DNA of 64,000 nucleotides, from positions 84,894-148,893 of the forward strand of contig CAWHOW010000016.1 of NCBI GenBank assembly GCA_963831005.1. Reading direction: 5' to 3'. Made by a program: the position numbers and the translations under genes. This document shows, piece after piece, positions 44,056 through 52,433 of the stretch (the first letter of the stretch is position 1; each line of letters starts with the position of its first letter). This DNA is from CAWHOW01 sp963831005 (GTDB lineage: Bacteria; Bacteroidota; Bacteroidia; Bacteroidales; CG2-30-32-10). The notes under the pieces are model-generated. The model worked only from the letters and a program-made list of their open reading frames with translations, did not search any database and had not been told where the DNA came from.

Positions 44056-45075
44056 TCAGATATTTTTTGCCAGGTTAATAAGATGTTCTTTAATATTCAT
44101 GTCAACAGGACAGGCCCTTGTACATCTTCCGCAACCCGTGCAACCATATAACTGGAATTGTTCTGGCATATAATAAAATTTATGAAGTATGCGCTGCCTC
44201 CATCTTTTGCTTTGCACATCACGGGGATTATGCCCTGAAGAATGAAGCGTGAACAATGAAAACCCGCAGGAATCCCAATTGCGTTTTCGCTGCACATCAT
44301 GTCCGTCTGATGAATCCTGTATATCAAAACATGCACAGGTAGGACAAGCATAAGCACAACTCCCGCATCCTATACATCTCATAGATTGTTCGAGCCATAT
44401 AGGGCTATCAAAAGAATCTTTTATTTTTCCGCCAAAATCATTTAATTCAAAAGCAACAGGAACCTCTGCAAGATAACTATCCTTATTGATGTCAGGTGCA
44501 TTATCAAAATAACTTTGGTATGAAGAGACAATCTTTTGTCCTTTTTCTGTCATTACTTCAACCAGGTAATTTCCATTCTCAACTTCAGTTAACAACATAT
44601 CGCTTCCATCAGTATTGCCGGGGTTGATTCCCATGCTGGTACAAAAACATTTTGAATCACATTTCTTACAACTAACACTGATGAGAGTGGTTTTTGCAAA
44701 ACGTTCGGCAAACAGCTGGTCAGTGATTCCTGATGTGAACATTTTATTCAGGATATTTATTCCAGTGGCATCACATGGCCGCGAACCATAAACAATTGTT
44801 TCGCTGATCAGGTTTTTATCTCTTGATTTTAATTCAACATTGTCTTTCGACATTTTAATTTCCATCAGTTTCTCAGCCTTTGGAAAGAGTATGGATTTAG
44901 CTGACTGGGAAGTATTGATATGATCATTACTGATTTCCTGAAAGGATGAAATGAAGTCGAAATTTACAAGATTGTTTTTCTTTACAGGGGCATAAACTTT
45001 CCTCCCGTCTTCTAAACATTTTCCAATGAGAGAAGATAATTTTTCCTTTTCTATGAAATACTTTTGAATATCCAT
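44056..45075 (-). CDS. Iron-sulfur subunit, sulfhydrogenase beta/AsrA/FlxB-like
   Basis: 339 residues. The N-terminal part resembles the sulfhydrogenase beta/AsrA domain (YAPVKKNN, GSRPCDATGINILNKMF, SCKKCDSKCFCTSMG). The C-terminal part has two [4Fe-4S] ferredoxin sites: CIGCGSCAYACPTC and CTGCGRCTRACPVD. It would relay electrons between the flavin subunit and the other iron-sulfur subunits. Spacing to the upstream gene is 3 bp, so expression is coupled. Confidence 0.8.
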   Translation of the reverse strand: MDIQKYFIEKEKLSSLIGKCLEDGRKVYAPVKKNNLVNFDFISSFQEISNDHINTSQSAKSILFPKAEKLMEIKMSKDNVELKSRDKNLISETIVYGSRPCDATGINILNKMFTSGITDQLFAERFAKTTLISVSCKKCDSKCFCTSMGINPGNTDGSDMLLTEVENGNYLVEVMTEKGQKIVSSYQSYFDNAPDINKDSYLAEVPVAFELNDFGGKIKDSFDSPIWLEQSMRCIGCGSCAYACPTCACFDIQDSSDGHDVQRKRNWDSCGFSLFTLHSSGHNPRDVQSKRWRQRILHKFYYMPEQFQLYGCTGCGRCTRACPVDMNIKEHLINLAKNI

Positions 45076-45078
45076 GTT

Positions 45079-45930
45079 TTATTGGATAAAGTTTTCTTTA
45101 TCGTCGGGTTTAAATGTTGACATGACCGAACCCAGCTTTGCATCAGTTCCGGCAGTTACACCAAAGTTATCTTTTACAGTTTGCGACATTTTGAATGTTA
45201 ACAGGTGTACCGGAATTTTCATACTGCAGGCGCGTCCACATTCACCGCATTCAATACATCTTCCGGCAAGATGAATAGCCCTCATAAAATGCCATTCGAA
45301 ATTGCCCTGGGTTGTCGATTCGGGAGTAATGATCTGCGGCTGATTATATTCAACCTGGCATTTGCTGCAATAACATAATGGGCATGCTGAACGACAGGCA
45401 TAACATTTATTGCATCTGGCAAACTGCTCTGTCCAGAAATTCCAGCGTTCTTCTGCTGTCATGCCATCAAGCTTATCAAGTAATTCCTTATCTTCCGCAG
45501 AAATGCCTGAATTATTTGTATGTACATATTCCTGCAGATCGCTGAACCCTGTAAATTCTTTAATTGAGCCATCTGCAGTAATTCCTAATATCAATATTTT
45601 TTCTTCTTTCAGATGATTTTCAGAAGCTAACTGCAGAATAGTGCGCATAATAGGTAGTGTAGCAATAATACCTATTCGGGTGAACTTCAGAATTTCTTGT
45701 TTCAATAAATAAACAGCAAGATTTTGAAGGCATCTTTCATCATAAATAAGTTCAGATGTATTATCAGGAGTTGTAATGAAAATGGCACGCACGGTATTAT
45801 CCGTGCCTTCTCCATACCCTATGATAATATCCACAGCCTTGTTCTGCAAAAGATCTTTTGCTTTGTTTTGCAGCCTGGTTCTGTTTATATCTTCGGCTAA
45901 TTTTATTTCAACATCGCTTATTTCCGTCAT
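45079..45930 (-). CDS. [4Fe-4S] ferredoxin-type subunit, FlxC-like
   Basis: 283 residues. The N-terminal 160 residues have no motif I recognise. Then come two cysteine groups: CNKCYACRSACPLCYCSKC and CIECGECGRACSMKIP, the first with more cysteines than one cluster needs. It overlaps the MvhD-like gene by four bases (ATGA). By position it corresponds to FlxC in FlxABCD-HdrABC clusters; direct sequence recognition is weaker than for its neighbours. Confidence 0.7.
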   Translation of the reverse strand: MTEISDVEIKLAEDINRTRLQNKAKDLLQNKAVDIIIGYGEGTDNTVRAIFITTPDNTSELIYDERCLQNLAVYLLKQEILKFTRIGIIATLPIMRTILQLASENHLKEEKILILGITADGSIKEFTGFSDLQEYVHTNNSGISAEDKELLDKLDGMTAEERWNFWTEQFARCNKCYACRSACPLCYCSKCQVEYNQPQIITPESTTQGNFEWHFMRAIHLAGRCIECGECGRACSMKIPVHLLTFKMSQTVKDNFGVTAGTDAKLGSVMSTFKPDDKENFIQ

Positions 45931-46373
45931 ACAATAGCTTCAATAAAATTGGTTGTTGATAAATTACGAAATGAGTTATAAGCTCCGAGTTTTTTAATTT
46001 CCTCAGTAAAATTATTTACTATTTCAGCCCATCGTGCACCTTCTGCAGCAGATACCCATGAGAACATAACCCTGTTCACATCAATTCCTGTGAATTTAGC
46101 AAGGTCTCTGAATATGATCCATCTTCTTCTTGCATGAAAATTTCCGCTGGTATAATGACAATCATTAGGGTGACATCCGGAAACGATAATTCCATCCGCT
46201 CCAAGAGTAAATGCTTTAATAAGCATCATGAAGTCTATTCTTCCTGTGCAGGGGGCGCGAATTATCCTCACATTGGATGCATATTTTATCCTGCTTGTGC
46301 CAGCAAGGTCAGCACCGGCATAGGTACACCATGTGCAGACAAAAGCAACTATCTTAGGTTTATATTCGCTCAT
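45927..46373 (-). CDS. MvhD/FlxD-type iron-sulfur subunit
   Basis: 148 residues. Typical MvhD layout: AFVCTWCTYAGADLAG at the start, IRAPCTGRID, VSGCHPNDCHYTSGNFHA and RVMFSWVSAAEGARW. The cysteines bind a [2Fe-2S] cluster. In methanogens MvhD links hydrogenase to HdrA; in FlxABCD-HdrABC it links the flavin module to HdrA. It lies 4 bp after HdrA and overlaps the next gene by 4 bp, so a tight complex is expected. Confidence 0.88.
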   Translation of the reverse strand: MSEYKPKIVAFVCTWCTYAGADLAGTSRIKYASNVRIIRAPCTGRIDFMMLIKAFTLGADGIIVSGCHPNDCHYTSGNFHARRRWIIFRDLAKFTGIDVNRVMFSWVSAAEGARWAEIVNNFTEEIKKLGAYNSFRNLSTTNFIEAIV

Positions 46374-46377
46374 ACAT

Positions 46378-48096
46378 TTACTCCCTTAATAAAAGTTCTG
46401 TAAGTTCCGACAACATCTGTTTGTTCGAGCAACCCTGAAGGTCTATAGCTTTTGGGCGACACAAAGAGACACAGGTTCCGCAACCCTGACACAGCACATC
46501 GTTTACAACCGATACGTTTTTTTTATCATCAAAGCCAATGGCGTCGTAAGGACAAACACTGATACACATTTGACATCCGTTACATATTGTACTGTTCACA
46601 TAGGCTGTAGTTAATGCAATATTCACAGTGCCTCTTGAAATCAATGACAACACCCTTGCTGATGCCGCTCTTGCCTGCGAAACACAATCTGCCATATCTT
46701 TCGGGCTTGCACAACTTCCGGCGATAAAAACTCCGTTTGTGGTTGTTGCAACAGGATCAAGCTTTGGATGCTTTTCAATAAAAAAATGATTATCATCTAT
46801 ACTAATTCCTGCTATTTGTCCGGTTTCACGGGCATTGTCCTGTCCTTCCATTGCTGTCATTAGTATTACCATGTCAGCAGGAATTCTCACAGATTCACCT
46901 GAAAGCAATTCGTCAACATCCACATACATATCACAACAATCACCTTTATCAGCCTTTTTAATTTCAGGCATTCCGTTCTTCTGGTCGAACATCATAAACA
47001 TTATTCTTCTTCGTGAAGAAGCAGTGTACATTTCTTCACAACCTTTCGACATGCTGCGCATATCGGAATATAATTCATAGATGTGCGAATCAGGAAGAGC
47101 AGATCTTAACTGGTTAGCAAATTTTAATGCTACAGTGCAGCAAACCCTCGAACAGTATTTGTGATAATTACTGTTCCTGCTTCCCACGCAATGTACGATA
47201 GCAATATTTTGCGGAACTTTGCCATTCTTTTTAATAATATTACCTGACTTCAGCATCGTTTCGAATTCTGATGAAGTGATAACATCTGGAAATTTACCAT
47301 AGCCGTAATTTTCTATCACAGATGGATCATAAGCTTTCAGTCCGGTTGCAATAATAATATTTCCGAAACTTATCATTTTCTCTATTCCTTTATAGGAAAT
47401 CAAAGTTTCGAAATTTCCAATGTAGCCTGATATTTCTTTTATTTCAGTATTAAGAAAAACGTCAATATTTTTATGATTGATCACCCTGCTTATCAGAGGA
47501 TAAATTAATTGTGAAACACTTGTAAAATAAGGGAATGTAAGGTCAATATTAGAAGCATGGCCACCTAACTTGTCAGTGTTCTCTACAAGGAATATCTTTT
47601 TCCCTGCATCTGCAATTTCCAATGCAGCAGTGATGCCTGTAATACCTCCTCCAATAATCATCGTAGCCGGGTGAATATTAACAGAACGTTCATCAAGCGG
47701 TACATGGTAGTTTATCCTGTTTATGGCGGCTGCAACAAGAGCCCTCGATTTAGTAGTAGCTTCAGTTTTATCAGTATGCACCCACGACACATGTTCACGG
47801 ATATTGGCCATTTGAAGCATATACGGATTCAAACCCGCCTTAACTAAAGCTTTCCTGAATGTGAGTTCATGAATGCGCGGAGAGCAGGCTGACACAACTA
47901 TCCTGTTAAGCCTGTTTTCTTTAATATCTTTTATGATTAAATCTTGTCCGGGATCTGAACACATATATTTATATGTCTTTGAAATGACGACATTGGGAGC
48001 CTTCATCATTTCTGCAGCAACAGCTTCCACATCAACCATCTTGGCGATGTTATTACCGCACCAGCAAACATATACACCTATCCTCGGTTTTTCCAT
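46378..48096 (-). CDS. hdrA: HdrA-like FAD iron-sulfur protein (heterodisulfide reductase subunit A family)
   Basis: 572 residues. The N-terminal domain starts IGVYVCWCGNNIAKMVD. The flavoprotein core begins MIIGGGITGITAALEI, and VGSRNSNYHKYCSRVCC gives the cysteines of the HdrA-specific cluster. Two ferredoxin sites close the core: CNGCQMCISVCPYDAI and CQGCGTCVSLCRPKAI. HdrA holds the FAD proposed to bifurcate electrons between ferredoxin and a thiol/disulfide or other acceptor. It is somewhat shorter than methanogen HdrA (about 650). No HdrB or HdrC gene is present in the operon. Confidence 0.88.
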   Translation of the reverse strand: MEKPRIGVYVCWCGNNIAKMVDVEAVAAEMMKAPNVVISKTYKYMCSDPGQDLIIKDIKENRLNRIVVSACSPRIHELTFRKALVKAGLNPYMLQMANIREHVSWVHTDKTEATTKSRALVAAAINRINYHVPLDERSVNIHPATMIIGGGITGITAALEIADAGKKIFLVENTDKLGGHASNIDLTFPYFTSVSQLIYPLISRVINHKNIDVFLNTEIKEISGYIGNFETLISYKGIEKMISFGNIIIATGLKAYDPSVIENYGYGKFPDVITSSEFETMLKSGNIIKKNGKVPQNIAIVHCVGSRNSNYHKYCSRVCCTVALKFANQLRSALPDSHIYELYSDMRSMSKGCEEMYTASSRRRIMFMMFDQKNGMPEIKKADKGDCCDMYVDVDELLSGESVRIPADMVILMTAMEGQDNARETGQIAGISIDDNHFFIEKHPKLDPVATTTNGVFIAGSCASPKDMADCVSQARAASARVLSLISRGTVNIALTTAYVNSTICNGCQMCISVCPYDAIGFDDKKNVSVVNDVLCQGCGTCVSLCRPKAIDLQGCSNKQMLSELTELLLRE

Positions 48097-48122
48097 CAGA
48101 TTTGCTATAATGGGATTATTGA

Positions 48123-48569
48123 TTAATATCCATAACCTGATCCCGATATATAATTTTGCAGATCATCGATGGTCGTTTTTTGTGATTGGATAATTCTGTT
48201 TACAATATCTCCGATTGAAATAAGTCCGCATAGCTTGTCATCCTTGAACACCGGAAGATGCCTGAAACGGTTTTCTGTCATTATTTCCATGCAATCCATA
48301 ATGGATGTTTCAGGATTTACAACTTTCAAATTGGTACTCATATATTCTTTTACTTTTGATTCTTTAGAAAAGTGCCCTTTAAGTATCAGTTTACGGGCAT
48401 AATCTCTCTCCGTAAAAATGCCAACTAATTTTTGATTGTCATCAACTACCAACACAGCACCGATATGCTTTTCTGCAAGCATTACAAGAGCATCATAAAC
48501 TGTTGCTTCGTTATTTATTGTCCAGCATTGGTTTCCTTTGGTTTCTAATATTCTTTTTACAGTTCCCAT
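48123..48569 (-). CDS. CBS-domain protein
   Basis: 148 residues made of two CBS motifs (TVYDALVMLAEKHIGAVLVVDD … GIFTERDYARKL, and TSIMDCMEIMTENRFRHLPVF … GLISIGDIVN). CBS pairs bind adenine nucleotides or NAD and regulate partners. First gene of the Flx-HdrA operon, 26 bp upstream of hdrA, so it may sense energy charge for that complex, an inference from position. Confidence 0.88.
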   Translation of the reverse strand: MGTVKRILETKGNQCWTINNEATVYDALVMLAEKHIGAVLVVDDNQKLVGIFTERDYARKLILKGHFSKESKVKEYMSTNLKVVNPETSIMDCMEIMTENRFRHLPVFKDDKLCGLISIGDIVNRIIQSQKTTIDDLQNYISGSGYGY

Positions 48570-48636
48570 GAGAGATTTTTTTAATTAATAATTTGGTGAT
48601 TTATTTAAAACTACATATCCTATAATAAATATAGTA

Positions 48637-48667
48637 CAAAAATAAATGATTTATTAATAATTTGCAA
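48637..48667 (-). promoter_or_regulatory. Promoter of the CBS-HdrA-Flx operon
   Basis: On the minus strand TTG (48667-48665), 20 bp and TATTTTTG (48644-48637); 67 bp before the start codon of the CBS gene. Confidence 0.65.
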
Positions 48668-48830
48668 GAAAAATCGTGTTATTTATTGTTAAATGAAATA
48701 AAAATCCACGGCAAATTTACTGAAGGAAAAGGATATGAGAATATAAAAGCTTATTTGTTTATCAAAGCCCTACTATAGGTCATCATACATTGTGTCAATT
48801 TTATAACAGAACCAAGACAAGTATGTAAAT

Positions 48831-48860
48831 AAAAAAGCCCTGCCGGAAACGGCGGGGCTT
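48831..48860 (-). terminator. Orphan minus-strand terminator between divergent operons
   Basis: An 11-bp stem (AAGCCCTGCCG with CGGCGGGGCTT, one G-T pair) with a GAAA loop. On the minus strand it is followed by six T. No minus-strand gene ends here; 48,861-49,146 shows no coding frame. Confidence 0.75.
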
Positions 48861-49146
48861 AATGCTACGAAAACAACATCGACCAAATAATTCACACTTG
48901 TATAACCTTAAATATCTGCAAGCAAAAATCTTCAACGCTTACACTCCTGCAAATATAAGACTTGAATGAACCTACATATACTCCCTTCGTAAGTGAATTT
49001 CTTAACTGAATTTATTGTAAGTCCTATCAGTAAAGAAAATGCATTTTTAAAATTACTTCTTGTTAAGCATGTTTCTTATTGTTTTTCAGTTATGACACTT
49101 ATGTTTTTTCCGTTATGGCACTTATGCTTTTTCAGTAGCTATATCC

Positions 49147-49177
49147 TTGTTTATTTATGAGGCTCAAATTAGTTTTG
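49147..49177 (+). promoter_or_regulatory. Promoter of the porin-like/ammonium transporter operon
   Basis: TTG (49147-49149), 20 bp and TAGTTTTG (49170-49177). It overlaps the ATG at 49157, so translation must begin at the ATG at 49217. Confidence 0.65.
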
Positions 49178-49216
49178 CGCAGTCATTTGATAATCCCTTC
49201 ACAAATCGATAATAGT

Positions 49217-49972
49217 ATGAAAAAAACACAGGTATTTATTATAGCGGTTTCTTTTATTATTCTTTCAGGAAGTAGCGTAATAGCACAAACTAAAGATACT
49301 TCGAAGATCAATGTAACAACTGATTTTTTCAGCCGCTATATATGGCGCGGATTGGATTACGGAAAAGCACCAAGTATTCAGCCAACCTTATCATATATAA
49401 AAGGTGGTTTTGAAATAGGTGCATGGGGCGCATTCAGCACCACAGGTAGTTATCATGAATTGGACCCTTATGCAAAGTACACGCTGAAAGGCTTCACTTT
49501 AACATTTACTGATTATTTTGTCAATAATAATGCAATGGATCCTAACAATACTAAATATTTTGATTACAGTCAGTGGACAACTAACCATCAGTTCGAAGGT
49601 TCACTACAATATAAAGGGCCCGATAAATTCCCAATCAGCATACTTGTTGCAACTTATTTCTACGGTAACGACAAGAAAGTAAAAATAGATTCTTCAAATA
49701 TAAGTAACATTACAACTACCGTTTCTCAGAATTATTCAACTTATATTGAATTAGGATATACTGTAAAATGCAAGAATAAATCGTTCGATACATTCCTTGG
49801 CTTAACTCCTTTTTCAGGGGCTTATGGAAACACATTCGGTGTAGTGAATTTAGGACTTACATGTTACAGGAGTATTGACATTTCCAGTAAATTCTCACTT
49901 CCCGTAAAAGCATCTTTGATTGCTAATCCACAGGCAAGGAACCTTTATTTCATATTTGGGTTCACATTATAG
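49217..49972 (+). CDS. Outer-membrane beta-barrel protein, TorF/Gcw_chp-like
   Basis: 251 residues from the ATG at 49217, chosen because a signal peptide starts there (cleavage after VIAQ) and the promoter lies just upstream. INVTTDFFSRYIWRG near the mature N-terminus matches the Gcw_chp/TorF putative porin pattern; alternating beta strands follow, ending in a C-terminal aromatic (FIFGFTL) typical of outer-membrane barrels. Such barrels may admit small solutes. It precedes the ammonium transporter genes and probably shares their transcript, suggesting a role in nitrogen uptake. Confidence 0.7.
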   Translation: MKKTQVFIIAVSFIILSGSSVIAQTKDTSKINVTTDFFSRYIWRGLDYGKAPSIQPTLSYIKGGFEIGAWGAFSTTGSYHELDPYAKYTLKGFTLTFTDYFVNNNAMDPNNTKYFDYSQWTTNHQFEGSLQYKGPDKFPISILVATYFYGNDKKVKIDSSNISNITTTVSQNYSTYIELGYTVKCKNKSFDTFLGLTPFSGAYGNTFGVVNLGLTCYRSIDISSKFSLPVKASLIANPQARNLYFIFGFTL

Positions 49973-50026
49973 AAAAGAATAATCAAGAACAGTAAATAAT
50001 TAATTCTAAACCAAATACTATAAACT

Positions 50027-50272
50027 ATGAGATCAACAAAAAAACTGCTTCGCTTATGGTTAATATTACCATTAAGCTTCCTTGCTACAGGAATTATGGC
50101 GCAAACCACCAACAGTGCTGCTGCTGATACAGGCAGGACAGGCTGGATGATTGTAGGCGCAGTAGCTTTCATTTTAATGATTATGAACTTAAAACATACA
50201 TTAAAACGTATTTTAAAACATTTAAATATTAATTTATTTATCAATAAAGCATTAAACTATGAGAAAAACTAA
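50027..50272 (+). CDS. Duplicated leader of the ammonium transporter (small secreted or membrane peptide)
   Basis: 81 residues. The first 27 residues (MRSTKKLLRLWLILPLSFLA …) are nearly the same as the start of the transporter that follows, and TGWMIVGAVAFILMIM matches the start of its first transmembrane helix. The rest is a basic helix (LKHTLKRILKHLNIN). Its stop lies 14 bp inside the transporter gene, so translation may be coupled. It looks like a partial tandem duplication of the transporter 5' end, either a decaying copy or a small regulatory peptide. Confidence 0.6.
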   Translation: MRSTKKLLRLWLILPLSFLATGIMAQTTNSAAADTGRTGWMIVGAVAFILMIMNLKHTLKRILKHLNINLFINKALNYEKN

Positions 50273-51659
50273 AAAACTACTTCGCTTATGGTTGATATTA
50301 CCATTAAGCTTTATTGCGACAGGAATTATCGCGCAAACCTCTTCCGTAGCTACAGCTCCGGTTGTTCCCGAGCCAACAATTAATTCGGGCGATACCGCAT
50401 GGATGATCGCAGCCACAGCTTTGGTACTCTTAATGACTATCCCTGCTTTGGCTTTATTCTATGGTGGATTGGTAAACCGTAAAAATGTTTTGAATACATT
50501 AATGCAGTGTTTTATTATTTCATGCGTAGTTTCACTCGAATGGATAGCTTTTGGTTATAGTAATGCTTTCGGTTCATCACACGGATTCCTTGCTCCTTAT
50601 ATTGGCGGTTTCGACTGGGCATTTATGAATGGCATACATCCGGGTGATTTGAGCCCTTATTACATTTCTCATTCACAACCCACACCTGGTGGTGGAACTG
50701 TAGGAACAATTCCTCATTTTATTTTTATACTGTTCCAGTGTAAGTTTGCTGTAATTACTCCTGCTTTGATCATTGGTGCTTTTGCAGAAAGAATAAAATT
50801 CCGCGGCTTCTTAATCTTCACTTTCTTATGGGCTGTATTGGTTTATAATCCTATTGCACATTGGGTATGGTCAACCGACGGTTGGTTATCAAAAATGGGC
50901 ACATTAGATTTTGCAGGAGGTACTGTAGTTCATATTAATTCAGGTATTGCTGCATTGGTAACAGCATTAATGATTGGGAAACGTAAAATTATTAAAAAGG
51001 GTATGGTTAGCGAACCCCATAATATTCCTCATGTAGTTATCGGAGCAGGTCTTTTGTGGTTTGGCTGGTTCGGATTCAATGCCGGTAGCGGCTTAGCTGC
51101 TGACGGTTTAGCTGCCAGCGCTTTCCTAGTTACACATATTGCTTCTGCAATGGCTGCTTTCACATGGGCAATGATCGACTGGAGAATGCATGGGAAACCT
51201 TCAGTGGTTGGTATATGTACCGGAGCAGTTGCCGGTTTGGTTGCTATAACACCAGCTTCCGGTTTTGTTGATACAACAGGTGCTTTCATTATAGGAATCA
51301 TGGTAGGTATTATCTGTTGGTGGACAGTAAATGTGGTCAAAAAGAAATTCGGATATGATGATGCTTATGATGCATTTGGTGTACACGGCGTAGGTGGTAT
51401 AGTTGGTGCTCTTGCAACAGGTTTATTTGCAACAGCAGCAGTTCAGGCCTCATGCAAGGGTATGTTCTACGGCAATCCTATACAGCTATGGATACAGACA
51501 AAAGCCGTTCTAGCTACCATTATATGGTCAGGTGGCTTAACTGCACTTATTTTCTGGGTAGTAAATAAAACTGTAGGTATTCGTGCTTCTGAAGAAGATG
51601 AAGAAAAAGGTATGGATAATGCAGAATTTGGTGAAGATGCATATCGCATTGCTGAATAG
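50259..51659 (+). CDS. amt: Ammonium transporter
   Basis: 466 residues. A signal-like leader (1-24) precedes eleven transmembrane helices. Family blocks are ALALFYGGLVNRKNVL, FAFAERI-like AFAERIKFRG, VYNPIAHWVW, DFAGGTVVHINSGIAAL (Amt signature), GFNAGSG and FGVHGVGGIVGALATGLF with the pore histidine. It conducts ammonium across the inner membrane. No glnK (PII) gene follows, unlike many amt loci. A bidirectional terminator lies 25 bp after the stop. Confidence 0.92.
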   Translation: MRKTKKLLRLWLILPLSFIATGIIAQTSSVATAPVVPEPTINSGDTAWMIAATALVLLMTIPALALFYGGLVNRKNVLNTLMQCFIISCVVSLEWIAFGYSNAFGSSHGFLAPYIGGFDWAFMNGIHPGDLSPYYISHSQPTPGGGTVGTIPHFIFILFQCKFAVITPALIIGAFAERIKFRGFLIFTFLWAVLVYNPIAHWVWSTDGWLSKMGTLDFAGGTVVHINSGIAALVTALMIGKRKIIKKGMVSEPHNIPHVVIGAGLLWFGWFGFNAGSGLAADGLAASAFLVTHIASAMAAFTWAMIDWRMHGKPSVVGICTGAVAGLVAITPASGFVDTTGAFIIGIMVGIICWWTVNVVKKKFGYDDAYDAFGVHGVGGIVGALATGLFATAAVQASCKGMFYGNPIQLWIQTKAVLATIIWSGGLTALIFWVVNKTVGIRASEEDEEKGMDNAEFGEDAYRIAE

Positions 51660-51683
51660 ATAATTTAAGTTAATATTGATTAA

Positions 51684-51713
51684 AAAAGGCATCTCTTTTA
51701 GATGCCTTTTTTT
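51684..51713. terminator. Bidirectional terminator between amt and the response regulator
   Basis: A 10-bp stem (AAAAGGCATC with GATGCCTTTT) with T-runs on both strands; it serves both convergent transcripts. Confidence 0.85.
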
Positions 51714-51767
51714 ACTATATCTTATAATAACAGAGTAATTTTTATCTACTACATTTCCAACTAAAAA

Positions 51768-52433
51768 CTATGTTTCTTTATAAACACCAATAATATTATT
51801 CCTGACAGCATATTTAATAAGTTCCATGTAATTTTTAATTCCCAGCTTACGCATAATATGGTTTTTATGCGACTCAACAGTGCGTATGCTGATGAAGTAC
51901 TTATCAGCAATCTCCTGGTTTAAATGTCCTTCGGCTACCATTTGCAGTATTTCCTTTTCTCTTACGGAAAGAACATCCCCCGGCTTTTTTGTTTGCCGTA
52001 TATCTGATATATAATTTCCAAGTATAGCTTTTGAAATAGTATCGTTGTAATATTCGTTACCGTTGTATATTTCAAAAATAGCTTTAATTAATTCTTCACG
52101 AGTGGTATTTTTAGGAAGATAGCCTTTGGCTCCAGCTTTAATGGCATTTGTAATAAAAATATCCTTGGTATACATGGACAATATCAGAACTTTAATTTTA
52201 GGATATTTCTTACATATCTGTTTTGTAAGTTCTATGCCCGAAATATCAGGGAGTGAAATGTCCATAATAATAATATCAGTATCAGTAGACGCGATTCTTT
52301 CAAGCAATTCATCCCCATTCGAGGCCTCACCTGATATTACAATTTCGGATACATCCTGCAACAATGTTTTCATACCATGACGAACAATCTGATGATCGTC
52401 AACAAAAAATATTCCTATCTTTTTAGCTTTCAT
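51768..52433 (-). CDS. NarL/FixJ-family response regulator
   Basis: 221 residues. The receiver domain (1-120) has the acidic pair VDDH (11-14) and the phosphoacceptor D58 in IIIMDISLPDISG; conserved Lys in YLPKN. The C-terminal LuxR-type HTH has LSVREKEILQMVAEG and YFISIRTVESHKNHIMRKL. It overlaps the histidine kinase gene by 11 bp and is its cognate regulator. Targets unknown; the adjacent amt locus is a candidate only by position. Confidence 0.9.
   Translation of the reverse strand: MKAKKIGIFFVDDHQIVRHGMKTLLQDVSEIVISGEASNGDELLERIASTDTDIIIMDISLPDISGIELTKQICKKYPKIKVLILSMYTKDIFITNAIKAGAKGYLPKNTTREELIKAIFEIYNGNEYYNDTISKAILGNYISDIRQTKKPGDVLSVREKEILQMVAEGHLNQEIADKYFISIRTVESHKNHIMRKLGIKNYMELIKYAVRNNIIGVYKET

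Noticed and set aside
49157..49216. Upstream start for the outer-membrane protein
   Set aside because: The ATG at 49,157 lies inside the promoter, and the signal peptide begins only at 49,217.
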